This document shows positions 38,017-51,003 of a stretch of DNA of 64,000 nt, piece by piece. The DNA is from Dallia pectoralis (Eukaryota > Chordata > Actinopteri > Esociformes > Umbridae): assembly GCA_029465975.1 (NCBI GenBank), contig CM055762.1, positions 3,827,156 to 3,891,155 on the forward strand, read 5' to 3'. The position numbers were made by a program, and so were the translations under genes. Position 1 is the first letter of the stretch. The number at the start of each line of letters is the position of its first letter. The notes beneath the pieces were generated by a model. It made no database searches, had not been told where the DNA came from, and saw only the letters and a program-made list of their open reading frames with translations.

Positions 38017-38068
<52 letters not shown>

Positions 38069-38861
38069 CCTATCGAGGCCAATACAAAGGTGCACTCGAG
38101 TCGCGTCGAGAATGACAATGTCTCCGCGCGGAAACGCGGGCGGCTCGGCGTCCCCGCGAACACCACATCCTTCACCCGTCGAGTCGCACACAAACCCGAG
38201 CAATCAAATCCGACTGAGAGCGCGAACAGGTGGTTTCGATCTGCCAGGCTAGTCACTCGTGGAGACGGAGACATTTCAAGGTGTTTGTTATTCAGGACAC
38301 ACGGGGCGTGTACCTGACTGAATGCATTTCTGCGCGTGGCCACTGCAGCTTTATGACAAGCGCTAACGGCGGCTTTGTTAATCTCCCGGGCCTGCAAAAC
38401 AGCCTCGGGGTCATTCAGAAAATCTTTAATTTGTTATATGCATTGGCATAAAAAGTCTAGTACAATTGTATCTGTGTGCTTTCTGCAAACTCAAAATGAT
38501 TGCCACCTGTTTGGTATGAAAGAACTGGTTTAATATGCTCGTTGCGTACGGTGTCCTTCTATTGAAAATATTAAGTAGAACGAGTATGAAAACAAGATCC
38601 TCACATGTTTTATAGCTGATAGGTAAATTGCATCTTTTATTTTGTTGCAATTGAGCGCGTAAATACGTTAAGTCAGTTGAACACAGTTTTCTAAAATAGG
38701 TTGAAAGTAGTTCCTGGAGCCACTCCAAACTACAAGAACAGTTATCGATGTCTTAAAATCGCGGTTGCCTCCGATAATCATTATGTCACAATACCCGACC
38801 GGTTCCTTGTAGTCCAGACACTCTCACATTCCTAATCTGGTCCTGATCTTTGCTCCCATAG
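37927..38861. other. Intron 9
   Basis: 935 bp with a CA microsatellite at 38021-38063. No gene recognised. Confidence 0.88.
38021..38063. repeat. CA microsatellite
   Basis: A pure CA run of about 21 repeats. Confidence 0.95.
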
Positions 38862-38989
38862 GATGTGCGCTTCACCCTGGACCGCTGTGCAGGAGCTACG
38901 GTGTTGGAGATGGAGGGAGTAGGTAGCTGGCTGACCACATGGGACCAGACGTCCTGTGAGACCACTGGGTTCACCCCCCCGCCGGACAG
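38862..38989 (+). CDS. Neural-cadherin exon 10: laminin G 1, middle
   Basis: The exon is 128 nt, phase 0 in and phase 2 out, residues 1058-1100. It encodes DVRFTLDRCAGATVLEMEGV, then WLTTWDQTSCETTGFTPPPD. The VRFTLDRC strand continues directly from the RWHRLDVRSNSK strand of exon 9, as in CadN laminin G 1. The acceptor is CTCCCATAG and the donor GGACAG|GTAGCT. The split codon is R, leading to HLNGTHVLQ in exon 11. Confidence 0.94.
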
Positions 38990-39444
38990 GTAGCTGACAC
39001 TCCAAGCTCCCTCTCTTTCTCTCCCATTCTCTCTCTCTTTCTCTCCCATTCTCTCTCTCTCATTCTCCCTCTCTTTCTCTCCCATCTCCCTCTCTTTTTC
39101 CCTCTCTTTCTTCCTCTCTCTCTCTTTCTCCCTCTCTTTCCCCCTTTATTTATTCCATTATATCACTCTCCCATTCTCCCTCTCTTTCTCTCTCTCTCCC
39201 ATCTCCCTCTCTTTCTCCCTCTCTTTCTCTACCATTCTCTTTCTCCCTCTCTTTCTTCCTCTCTCTCTCTTCCCCCTTTATTTATTCCATTATATCATTC
39301 TCCCGTTCTCCCTCTCTCCCTTTGTTTTAATCAGAGTACACATCATTAGTATCTTTAGCATCTTTGGCACCATGATGTTCAAATGGCTTGTAGAAACAGG
39401 TGTGCTCGCTGATGTTCTGACGCTGTGGTTCTGTTCTCCCCCAG
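38990..39444. other. Intron 10, CT-rich
   Basis: 455 bp. From about 39005 to 39320 it is a CT-rich tract. An AT-containing segment (CTTTATTTATTCCATTATATC) occurs twice, near 39143 and 39277, showing a segmental duplication within the tract. Confidence 0.9.
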
Positions 39445-39568
39445 ACACCTGAATGGAACCCATGTGTTACAGTTGGGTGGAGTGAATGAGAACCTGCCTT
39501 ATACCTACCCCCACCTACAACAGAAACACTTCACAGGCTGCATCCGCAACCTGGTGGTGGACAGCAAG
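39445..39568 (+). CDS. Neural-cadherin exon 11: end of laminin G 1
   Basis: The exon is 124 nt, phase 2 in and phase 0 out, residues 1100-1141. It encodes HLNGTHVLQLGGVNENLPYT followed by FTGCIRNLVVDSK. The LQLGG strand and F-x-G-C-I-R-N-L end motif are classic laminin G C-terminal signatures, and the NGT is a glycosylation sequon. The donor is AGCAAG|GTAACC. Confidence 0.95.
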
Positions 39569-40037
39569 GTAACCCGCTGCATTTTAGTCGCAGGCAATGT
39601 CCCCGTCACTGCCCTGGCATTCGATCTGTCACTATCTGTAATAGTGCCCCGTATTAAAGTTTCAGAGGCAAACAAGCAACGATTTATGCATCTGGCTACA
39701 ATGGACTTCTTGATAATCACACCTCAAATACAAAATGTCTCCATTGCAAAGAGCAGTAAAATGTCTCTTAGACCTGTTGCTGAGGCAGCATTGTATTGTA
39801 AACGTCCATCATCTCGCAGAAATGCATTTAAAAACATTGAGACTTTGGTTAGGGTTATAGCAACAGCTCTCTGAAACAGCAGTCCTCCGCATGTGACTCC
39901 CTTGTATTTGGAGAAATGGGGAACGAAAGGTATTTGACACTAAAACACACTCCTGCTGGCTGCAAAACGGCGGGCTGAGGTACAATGCCGTATTCATAAG
40001 CTTCATATTGTAAAGTGGAAACACGGGGGAGTAAAGT

Positions 40038-40064
40038 GTGTGTGTGTGTGTGTGTGTGTGCGTG
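40038..40064. repeat. GT microsatellite
   Basis: GTGTGT run ending in GCGTGCGTGCGAGCG. Confidence 0.9.
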
Positions 40065-40269
40065 CGTGCGAGCGTGCCAGGGGCAAAGGTTTGTGTAGGA
40101 GATGGAAGGGGCTGATATTTTTACTGTTCTATTCTGAATGTAGGTCTTCCCACTTTCCCTGTCGCTGTAGGTTAACCCCACCTGACACTCCTCGCTTTCT
40201 GTCTCTCACTGTTTTGTTTTCCGGGACAATGTTACTTTGATGCGAGATGGCGTTCAGGCTCAAGAGGAA

Positions 40270-43200
40270 ATGCGATGTTTGTTCTGTACATCAGAACTAA
40301 CTTGGTATATATCTGAAACATCAGAACTAACTTGGTATATATCTGATATATCAGAACTAACTTGGTATATATCTGATATATCAGAACTAACTTGGTATAT
40401 ATCTGAAACATCAGAACTAACTTGGTATATATCTGATACATCAGAACTAACTTGATATATATCTGAAACATCAGAACTAACTTGGTATATATCTGATACA
40501 TCAGAACTAACTTGATATATATCTGATATATCAGAAATAACTTGATATATATCTGATATATCAGAACTAACTTGGTATATATCTGATACATCAGAACTAA
40601 CTTGGTATATATCTGAAACATCAGAACTAACTTGGTATATATCTGATACATCAGAACTAACTTGGTATATATCTGATACATCAGAACTAACTTGATATAT
40701 ATCTGATACATCAGAACTAACTTGGTATATATCTGATACATCAGAACTAACTTGGTATATATCTGATACATCAGAACTAACTTGGTATATATCTGAAACA
40801 TCAGAACTAACTTGATATATATCTGATATATCAGAACTAACTTGGTATATATCTGATATATCAGAACCAACTTGGTATATATCTGATATATCAGAACCAA
40901 CTTGGTATATATCTGATATATCAGAACCAACTTGGTATATATCTGAAACATCAGAACTAACTTGATATATATCTGATACATCAGAACTAACTTGGTATAT
41001 ATCTGATACATCAGAACTAACTTGGTATATATCTGAAACATCAGAACTAACTTGGTATATATCTGATACATCAGAACTAACTTGGTATATATCTGATACA
41101 TCAGAACTAACTTGATATATATCTGATACATCAGAACTAACTTGGTATATATCTGAAACATCAGAACTAACTTGATATATATCTGATATATCAGAACTAA
41201 CTTGGTATATATCTGATATATCAGAACCAACTTGGTATATATCTGATATATCAGAACCAACTTGGTATATATCTGATATATCAGAACCAACTTGGTATAT
41301 ATCTGATATATCAGAACCAACTTGGTATATATCTGATATATCAGAACCAACTTGGTATATATCTGATATATCAGAACCAACTTGGTATATATCTGATATA
41401 TCAGAACCAACTTGGTATATATCTGATATATCAGAACCAACTTGGTATATATCTGATATATCAGAACCAACTTGGTATATATCTGATATATCAGAACCAA
41501 CTTGGTATATATCTGATACATCAGAACTAACTTGGTATATATCTGAAACATCAGAACTAACTTGGTATATATCTGATACATCAGAACTAACTTGGTATAT
41601 ATCTGAAACATCAGAACTAACTTGGTATATATCTGATACATCAGAACTAACTTGGTATATATCTGAAACATCAGAACTAACTTGGTATATATCTGATATA
41701 TCAGAACTAACTTGGTATATATCTGATACATCAGAACTAACTTGGTATATATCTGATACATCAGAACTAACTTGGTATATATCTGATATATCAGAACCAA
41801 CTTGGTATATATCTGATATATCAGAACCAACTTGGTATATATCTGATATATCAGAACCAACTTGGTATATATCTGATATATCAGAACCAACTTGGTATAT
41901 ATCTGATACATCAGAACTAACTTGATATATATCTGATACATCAGAACTAACTTGATATATATCTGATACATCAGAACTAACTTGGTATTAATCTGATATA
42001 TCAGAACCAACTTGGTATATATCTGATATATCAGAACCAACTTGGTATATATCTGATATATCAGAACCAACTTGGTATATATCTGATATATCAGAACCAA
42101 CTTGGTATATATCTGATACATCAGAACCAACTTGGTATATATCTGATACATCAGAACTAACTTGATATATATCTGATACATCAGAACTAACTTGGTATAT
42201 ATCTGATACATCAGAACTAACTTGGTATATATCTGATATATCAGAACTAACTTGGTATATATCTGATACATCAGAACTAACTTGGTATATATCTGATACA
42301 TCAGAACTAACTTGGTATATATCTGATACATCAGAACTAACTTGGTATATATCTGATACATCAGAACTAACTTGGTATATATCTGATACATCAGAACTAA
42401 CTTGGTATATATCTGAAACATCAGAACTAACTTGATATATATCTGATATATCAGAACTAACTTGGTATATATCTGATATATCAGAACCAACTTGGTATAT
42501 ATCTGATATATCAGAACCAACTTGGTATATATCTGATATATCAGAACCAACTTGGTATATATCTGATACATCAGAACCAACTTGGTATATATCTGATACA
42601 TCAGAACCAACTTGGTATATATCTGAAACATCAGAACTAACTTGATATATATCTGATACATCAGAACTAACTTGGTATATATCTGAAACATCAGAACTAA
42701 CTTGGTATATATCTGATATATCAGAACTAACTTGGTATATATCTGATACATCAGAACTAACTTGGTATATATCTGATACATCAGAACTAACTTGATATAT
42801 ATCTGATATATCAGAACTAACTTGGTATATATCTGATACATCAGAACTAACTTGGTATATATCTGATACATCAGAACTAACTTGATATATATCTGATACA
42901 TCAGAACTAACTTGGTATATATCTGATACATCAGAACTAACTTGGTATATATCTGATACATCAGAACTAACTTGGTATATATCTGAAACATCAGAACCAA
43001 CTTGATATATATCTGATATATCAGAACTAACTTGGTATATATCTGATATATCAGAACCAACTTGGTATATATCTGATATATCAGAACCAACTTGGTATAT
43101 ATCTGATATATCAGAACCAACTTGGTATATATCTGATATATCAGAACCAACTTGGTATATATCTGATATATCAGAACCAACTTGGTATATATCTGATACA

Positions 43201-45744
43201 TCAGAACCAACTTGGTATATATCTGAAACATCAGAACTAACTTGATATATATCTGATACATCAGAACTAACTTGGTATATATCTGAATCATCAGAACTAA
43301 CTTGGTATATATCTGATACATCAGAACTAACTTGATATATATCTGATACATCAGAACTAACTTGGTATATATCTGATATATCAGAACTAACTTGGTATAT
43401 ATCTGATACATCAGAACTAACTTGATATATATCTGATATATCAGAACTAACTTGGTATATATCTGATATATCAGAACCAACTTGGTATATATCTGATATA
43501 TCAGAACCAACTTGGTATATATCTGATATATCAGAACCAACTTGGTATATATCTGATATATCAGAACCAACTTGGTATATATCTGATACATCAGAACTAA
43601 CTTGATATATATCTGATACATCAGAACTAACTTGATATATATCTGATATATCAGAACTAACTTGGTATATATCTGATATATCAGAACCAACTTGGTATAT
43701 ATCTGATATATCAGAACCAACTTGGTATATATCTGATATATCAGAACCAACTTGGTATATATCTGTATATATCTGATATATCAGAACTTGGTATAATCTG
43801 ATACATCAGAACTAACTTGGTATATATCTGATATATCTGATATATCAGAACCAACTTGGTATATATCTGATACATCAGAACTAACTTGGTATATATCTGA
43901 TACATCAGAACTAACTTGGTATATATCTGATATATCAGAACTAACTTGGTATATATCTGAAACATCAGAACTAACTTGGTATATATCTGATATATCAGAA
44001 CTAACTTGGTATATATCTGAAACATCAGAACTAACTTGGTATATATCTGATACATCAGAACTAACTTGGTATATATCTGATACATCAGAACTAACTTGGT
44101 ATATATCTGAAACATCAGAACTAACTTGGTATATATCTGAAACATCAGAACTAACTTGATATATATCTGATATATCAGAACTAACTTGGTATAATCTTGG
44201 TATATATCTGATATATCAGAACCAACTTGGTATATATCTGATATATCAGAACCAACTTGGTATATATCTGATATATCAGAACCAACTTGGTATATATCTG
44301 ATACATCAGAACTAACTTGGTATATATCTGATACATCAGAACTAACTTGGTATATATCTGATACATCAGAACTAACTTGGTATATATCTGAAACATCAGA
44401 ACTAACTTGGTATATATCTGATATATCAGAACTAACTTGGTATATATCTGAAACATCAGAACTAACTTGGTATATATCTGATACATCAGAACTAACTTGG
44501 TATATATCTGATACATCAGAACTAACTTGGTATATATCTGAAACATCAGAACTAACTTGGTATATATCTGATATATCAGAACTAACTTGGTATATATCTG
44601 ATACATCAGAACTAACTTGGTATATATCTGATACATCAGAACTAACTTGATATATATCTGATATATCAGAACTAACTTGGTATATATCTGATATATCAGA
44701 ACCAACTTGGTATATATCTGATATATCAGAACCAACTTGGTATATATCTGATATATCAGAACCAACTTGGTATATATCTGATATATCAGAACCAACTTGG
44801 TATATATCTGATACATCAGAACTAACTTGATATATATCTGATACATCAGAACTAACTTGATATATATCTGATATATCAGAACTAACTTGGTATATATCTG
44901 ATATATCAGAACCAACTTGGTATATATCTGATATATCAGAACCAACTTGGTATATATCTGATATATCAGAACCAACTTGGTATATATCTGATATATCAGA
45001 ACCAACTTGGTATATATCTGATACATCAGAACCAACTTGGTATATATCTGATACATCAGAACCAACTTGGTATATATCTGATACATCAGAACTAACTTGG
45101 TATATATCTGATACATCAGAACTAACTTGATATATATCTGATACATCAGAACTAACTTGGTATATATCTGAAACATCAGAACTAACTTGGTATATATCTG
45201 AAACATCAGAACTAACTTGGTATATATCTGATATATCAGAACTAACTTGGTATATATCTGATACATCAGAACTAACTTGGTATATATCTGATACATCAGA
45301 ACTAACTTGGTATATATCTGATACATCAGAACTAACTTGGTATATATCTGAAACATCAGAACTAACTTGGTATATATCTGAAACATCAGAACTAACTTGG
45401 TATATATCTGAAACATCAGAACTAACTTGGTATATATCTGATACATCAGAACTAACTTGGTATATATCTGATACATCAGAACTAACTTGGTATATATCTG
45501 ATACATCAGAACTAACTTGGTATATATCTGATACATCAGAACTAACTTGGTATATATCTGATATATCAGAACTAACTTGGTATATATCTGATATATCAGA
45601 ACTAACTTGGTATATATCTGATACATCAGAACTAACTTGGTATATATCTGATATATCAGAACTAACTTGGTATATATCTGATACATCAGAACTAACTTGG
45701 TATATATCTGATACATCAGAACTAACTTGATATATATCTGATAT
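40270..45744. repeat. Giant 30-bp minisatellite, about 180 copies
   Basis: Tandem array of a 30-bp unit, TCAGAACTAACTTGGTATAT plus ATCTGATATA. Three main positions vary: AACT or AACC, TTGG or TTGA, and GATATA, GATACA or GAAACA. The period is exact for over 3.4 kb (40291-43755). It is broken by short irregular junctions near 43760-43850 and 44190-44210, then continues to the edge at 45744. The most common variant contains the palindrome TCTGATATATCAGA. Thirty bases is ten codons, and one minus-strand frame lacks stops for more than 1,100 codons. That is a property of the repeat and not a gene. Confidence 0.98.
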
Positions 45745-47234
45745 TCCTCTTTATCCCATTCTATATTCCCGAGGTGGACAGGCTCATGGCTGAACACCTG
45801 CACCCATACTTGCAGAAATCTTGACATGTGTGAAGTTCCTTTGTTTAAAAGTGTGAACATCCATCCAGAGCTTTATCAGGTTTAGTGTTCAGCAGATTGG
45901 GTTAGGTCAGACTCAATCTGTAGCTCTCTGCTGTGGTTTACGAGAAACCAGCCTGGCTAAGCGTTGGGACGACATAAACAGGGATATTGGCCATATTAAT
46001 ATCCTTCATGTTTCGCAATTGTGACCAGGACTTAAGATCTCAAGGTTTTCCCACCTTTTCACAGCGCTCTCTGTCTGCTCCATTGTGTGTCCACAGATTG
46101 GTTTGATCCTATGAAAGCCCAGACATTTACATTCCAAGAAAATGCTTGAACGGTGGAACCAGAAAGGTGTCAAAGGGCAATCTCACTTTTTGAACTTTTC
46201 ACTTCGCCTCTTATTCTCTCCATTCTCCGCTGTTTACGACAAAAGCCCGGAAGCGTGAGGCGAAACATTGTCTTTGGGTGCTGCATCTTTTGTCCCGTTA
46301 TTTTGAGACAATACTAGAATAAAGTGCCTTATTCGGGGACGACGGGTGCCAAACCAAAAACAAACAGTGCTTCACTTTGTCCAAATCCAACAGACATGTA
46401 TACGCCCGACCCAACTGAAGCTCTGCATTCTAAACTATTCATGCCAAATAACTCTCAAACTCTCAAAAATGTCATCTGTTTTCTGGAATCCAGTTAAAAA
46501 ATAATTGTATAGCCTCAATGCGTCTCCAACAGCTATATATTACACGGTAGCTTTGGTTAATCTTCTACTTTATTAATATTTTTTTATGTAAAATGTTTGT
46601 TTGTAATAAGGTCAAAGTGAACTTTAAGCTACATCCCCCAGGGCCAGTTTCACTGTCATTCGTTTTATAGCGTAGTAGCCGAACCCTTCTAGTTCAGGCC
46701 GAAATGAAAAACGAATAACACCATGGTTAAATAAGCAACTAATAAAGAATAAGTTGTGGGTCTTTCATCGGCAGAGAATCAGCCAGACACAACTACTAAT
46801 GGTCAGTTATATCAGGCCCGTTTCAAACGCTTTTTCAATTCTCTAGCATGTTACTGCAGCAGCGCGCGATGAAAAATGATAGAAATACCATTCGCTTTTT
46901 GGAAATAAACACGAGCGCATGTGGTGTTCTGCTTATCAATGAAACAGAGGATGTGTGTTGATCTCGAAATAAAAACCCAATTCTAAGTTGCTGCTTCATC
47001 TCCAAGAGTATCTGTTGATAACAAGACACAATCATAAAATGACAGAAAAAGCGTGCATAAGAGTTCCCTGAATATGCATGTGTACTTTCTAACCTGCCAA
47101 TACTGAGTAGCGTGTCTTCAACCGTTCTTCACGGTGCTTTGCGAACAGCGTTATCTGTCAACCGAAGGGATGTTCGTCCGATGGATGACGACGATCCAAA
47201 TGCTAAACATCTCGCCATCTCTCCTCAAACGCAG

Positions 47235-47415
47235 CTCTTTGACTTGGGATCTCCAGCTGACTCGATGGGCAGCGCCCCAGGTTGTCTGACCACAGACGGG
47301 AGCTGTGTCAACATGGGCTTCCCGTCCTGTGGCCCGCGGGGCCGTTGCCATGGAGAGTGGGGCTCTTTCAGCTGCCAGTGCTTGCCTGGGTACACGGGGC
47401 ATCAGTGTGAACAGG
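47235..47415 (+). CDS. Neural-cadherin exon 12: second EGF
   Basis: The exon is 181 nt, phase 0 in and phase 1 out, residues 1142-1202. It encodes LFDLGSPADSMGSAPGC, which completes the end of laminin G 1. The EGF follows: CGPRGRCHGEWGSFSCQC then GYTGHQCEQ. The acceptor is AAACGCAG with a short pyrimidine tract, and the donor CAGG|GTAGGT. Sequence upstream of 47235 is open in the same frame but does not resemble the family. Confidence 0.93.
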
Positions 47416-47794
47416 GTAGGTATCTCGGACAGTCCTCGGCGTACACGTGTACGGAGGAACGTACATGTCCGAATACGCGGCTAATTCAGCCTATAATTAG
47501 ATTGGATTTGTTTTATTCAGTGGGAGCAAATTTGGGAATGACAGAACAAGACAAAATCACATAAGATATAAACTAGTAATTAAAGTAATGTGTCTGTTAA
47601 TGTTGAGGGAAAGGGATTCACGAAAGTCAAATGAGAGAAGAAAGAAATAGTGTCAGAATGAATGAGTTTATCTCTCGAATTCACTCTGAATGACTTAAGG
47701 AATCGTTTTTCTCAACTTCTACATTGTATTAATGGCGGCGCCTTTACTTATTCAAGCTAAGCCGTCGTCTTCGTCCACCGCGTTTCACCGACAG
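47416..47794. other. Intron 12
   Basis: 379 bp, AT-rich in the middle. Nothing recognised. Confidence 0.88.
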
Positions 47795-47961
47795 ATGTTC
47801 CAGAGTATTCCTTTGATGGGCGGAGTCATATTCACTACCAGTTGGCGTCTCCTCTGCCAGCCAGGTGGACATTGGTACAGGTCCTGGTCCGGACCCGTAA
47901 ACACGGCAGCGCCATCCTCAGCCTACTATCCAAGGAACAGAGTGAATACCTACGCCTTGAG
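47795..47961 (+). CDS. Neural-cadherin exon 13: start of laminin G 2
   Basis: The exon is 167 nt, phase 1 in and phase 0 out, residues 1202-1257. It encodes VPEYSFDGRSHIHYQLASPL, then TLVQVLVRTRKHGSAILSLL and EQSEYLRLE. Y-S-F-D-G-x-S and the V-Q-V-L-V-R-T-R strand mark the beginning of the second laminin G domain. The acceptor is CACCGACAG and the donor TTGAG|GTAAAG. Confidence 0.94.
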
Positions 47962-50738
47962 GTAAAGCTAACGTTTTGTGTGTCTGTGTGTGTGTGTATG
48001 TCAATGGAGGCTGGAGACACCTTCACTGAGGTGGATAGGTTCATAGTAATGGCTGGAACGAAATGAATGGAAATGCTATCAAACACATCTCAAACATGGT
48101 TTCCATGTGTTTGATCGCGTTCCAATTACTCCATTCCAGCCAATTTCGTGAGCTGTCCTCACCCCACCAGCTACCCGCGGCGCGCTTGTCTCTCATTTTC
48201 TCCTTCCCAGTCCTCACTATTTTTATCTCTCTTCTTGACTCACCCGTTTGTCTTTACATCTGTTTTTTCCCTCGCATCACCGCGGCGGCTCATAATTCGC
48301 TTTTAAGGGTCCATAACGGTGTTCCTGGCACCGAATCCCCCCGCCCGCCCCCCCGACCGTGCGACTGACATCACTCATCCCATTATTGTCATCCGTTACG
48401 GCGATGAGTGTACACTGTTGTGTTTCTGCAGCATTTCCTCTCGTCCCCTGGACTCATCCATCTCCCTCCCATCATCCTCCGATCACTTCTACGGTAGCTC
48501 ACCCGGACGTGTGGATTTATCTTGGGGACATAAATGTCGGGCCTTTTTTTCTAACTTGTGCGGGCTATGTGAAGTGCACCTATTTGCTTTTCGATGCGCA
48601 ACCCGGCCCCGGTTTGTTTTTCGGGAAAACACCTTTCCGGCGTTTGCCGCGAAAGAGGTACAGAATTGCAGCGGTGTGTTAGCTTTTAATCAGAACCGCA
48701 TTAGCATGCGTTTCACTTTGCCAAATGTAGACGCGGTGTGCTGAGGCGTTCATACGGAGCACGAGACGAGCCCCATGCGCCGTGGACCGAATTGTTTCAG
48801 TAAGAAAAGCTCCTTTTTGTCGATTGACTTTATTCTCTCTTTCTTTTGCACTTTTCTCGCAGTGGCGTGTTTGGATTGCTGATTGCGGTTTTTGCGTTTT
48901 TTCCTCTCGGCTCTTCCCGGGAAATGTCTGCTGATTTATTCTCTGTGTGCTATCAGCCTGGCGTGAGGAGAGCTCTGAGATGTGCCGCTCGCTCTCCGGA
49001 GTGGCAGGTTAGAGATTTCATGGAACGTATTGCACCTTTCCCATGCCGACTCGTATCTCCCTGCGCCCCGGAGCTATGGATTAAGAAACATGCATTCCAT
49101 CCCACGTTAAATCCAGATCAGTAATGTTTACGCTTCCCTGAAAGATGTTAGTCCCTCTCGGCCTTCTCACAGTGTGTTCACTGTCAGGCAGAACGCAGGG
49201 ATCAATGCTATCGCCAATGTGTTTAATTGGAGCGCGTTTACTGTCAAAATGCACTGTTCTCAGCCCTGAGTCGTATGTGGGACTTTACAGTTCAAGGCAA
49301 ACCGCTATTAGGTAGCCTACGTCGACAGCGCTCATTTGGTCCGATAAAAACGCAGACTCACTTATGTCAAAAGCTAATTAATAGGTCAATAAAAGTATTT
49401 TTCAATAAGCTACCTATAGAGGAAAACAGGACACTGCTTTTCTCTCTGCATCTCGTATCAGATGATCGGGAGGTGAAACAGGAGGTGAGCAGTTCACCTC
49501 CCATTTCATGGATATTTCAGATATCTCAGTGCGCGGCCCGGGTTAAGGTGAACATGAGAACACACCGCCGTCTCTTTTCTCTCTTTCGGCTTGGCACTCG
49601 CCGCTGTTTACGCAGTCTATACCGCCGGAGAAAAATTGAGTGTTGCAAATTATGCTCAATGGGACCCTCACAGAAGGTTTTTGAAATTGAAATGAAGGCA
49701 ATGAAATGAATGCTTCTCACCGTTGCAATGGCCAATAGACTCACTCCGACGCACTCTGTGCCTGCCTGCCTGGCTGCAAATGAGGACTTTTTTTCTGGAA
49801 TGAATATTGCTCGCTGGAAGTCAAGTGATTAACATTCGAGCAAGGCTCAAATGGAATCGTTTTTCTTTTCAAGATCTGAGGAGAGCTTGTTGCATAAATA
49901 AAAGGGAAAGTCTATTTTACTTCACTGATGTATCTTACTTTGTAATGAAAACTGGCAGGACTAGTGGATCCCTGGCGATGAAAGTGACGAGACGAAGTCG
50001 TTCTCGTGTCGTTTGTGGAGGTCGGGTTGAGCCAGGTTTCAGCTGTGAGGTTAAGAGTTCGATAGACTCTCTTGCTGTTTTGTTTCTCGTACGACATGAA
50101 GAGAGCGACAGTCCACAGTCTAAATGACCCAGGTTGGGGGGGGGGGAGAACAAAATAACAGAGGTCGATCATGACGCGACGAAACCCAAGAGCGACAAAC
50201 ATCCTCTAGAAAGTAAGCTGAACATTTGAGCGGCCCAGACAGGGACTGTTTGTGATGGAGCCAAGACGATCCAGCCCGCTGGAGGAGAGCGAAAGAGAGA
50301 CTTCCAGAAGAAATGGAGGCGTGTTCAATTCCCTGGTGTTTCCAATTACAGGGAGGGAGGGCGGGATGTTTAATTCTGTTAGTTTGTGGCAGGGTCTTGT
50401 CCGATTCACTCCTGCTGTGATTTAGCGGCTCGTTGGCCCGGCTTCGCCCCGAGCCACCGGGCCCAGAAGCCCCGTCCTGCTGCCGTTGTACATTCGCCGT
50501 CCTCTGTTTGTACGTGCACACATGAAAGTCCCGGTCCGCTCTCTCAGACGCGCTGCGTTGGTTTATTGAGTGGGAGGTTGGACTTTTCTTCCTCGTTATC
50601 TCTTTGTGCACCGCACGCATACTGCATCTTCGTCTAGATCCATAGAATCAGTCAGTTTTGAAAATCAATCGATTTTCTTGCGATTCTACGTCGGCGGAAG
50701 TCAGAGACCCGTGTCGACGCCCCTCTTCTATTTTTCAG
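47962..50738. other. Intron 13
   Basis: 2.8 kb. It contains an imperfect foldback repeat (about 48008-48168). The remainder holds several short open frames without conserved patterns and no gene. Confidence 0.82.
48008..48168. mobile_element. Imperfect foldback repeat (MITE-like)
   Basis: The arms are TAATGGCTGGAACGAAATGA with TATCAAACACATCTCAAACA, and the near reverse complement CATGTGTTTGATCGCG with CCATTCCAGCCAATTTCG. The left flank reads GGAGGCTGGAGACACC. From memory, this layout resembles a widespread salmonid repeat with the TGGCTGGAATGG core. The class (non-autonomous DNA element) is inference. Confidence 0.65.
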
Positions 50739-51003
50739 ATTTACCAAGGCCTACTGGCCGTCTTCTACAACCTAGGCGACGGCGACTACAACTTGACGTT
50801 GCCCTCCTATCGCCTGGACAACGGCGATTGGCACGAGCTCCACCTGGACCGCCACGACAACGAGCTGACCCTGCGTCTGGATGGGGGCGGCGGCAGGCGG
50901 GAGGCGAGCGCGGCGCTGGGGCGGAGCCGAGAGATCGTCATCGACCCCATGGTGGTGATGCTGGGGAACGCTTTCTCACCGGGCTCGAACAAGAGCTTCC
51001 AGG
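50739..51003 (+). CDS. Neural-cadherin exon 14: laminin G 2, main part
   Basis: The exon is 265 nt, phase 0 in and phase 1 out, residues 1258-1346. It encodes IYQGLLAVFYNLGDGDYNLT, then LDNGDWHELHLDRHDNELTL and EIVIDPMVVMLGNAF. G-D-W-H-E-L-H-L-D-R is the usual laminin G central strand. A glycine- and arginine-rich loop (LDGGGGRREASA) is GC-rich. The acceptor is TTTTTCAG and the donor CAGG|GTAAGG. Confidence 0.95.

Larger units (their letters stand above)
39569..47234. other. Intron 11, mostly a giant minisatellite
   Basis: 7.7 kb, of which about 5.5 kb is the 30-bp array at 40270-45744. It also has a GT microsatellite at 40038-40064. The remaining 1.5 kb before exon 12 is AT-rich with nothing recognised. 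Confidence 0.9.

Noticed and set aside
40232..43750. Minus-strand open frame of 1,172 codons with a ten-residue repeat
   Set aside because: It lies entirely in the 30-bp minisatellite. A 30-bp period without stops in one frame stays open by arithmetic. There is no unique sequence, start context or splice support. The same applies to 43741-44145 and 44181-45860.
40270..45744. CRISPR-like array
   Set aside because: Units are contiguous without spacers, and the genome is a vertebrate. This is a minisatellite.
49227..50127. Several open frames of 100-160 codons in intron 13
   Set aside because: No conserved motifs, and they lie on both strands within an intron bounded by well-supported exons.
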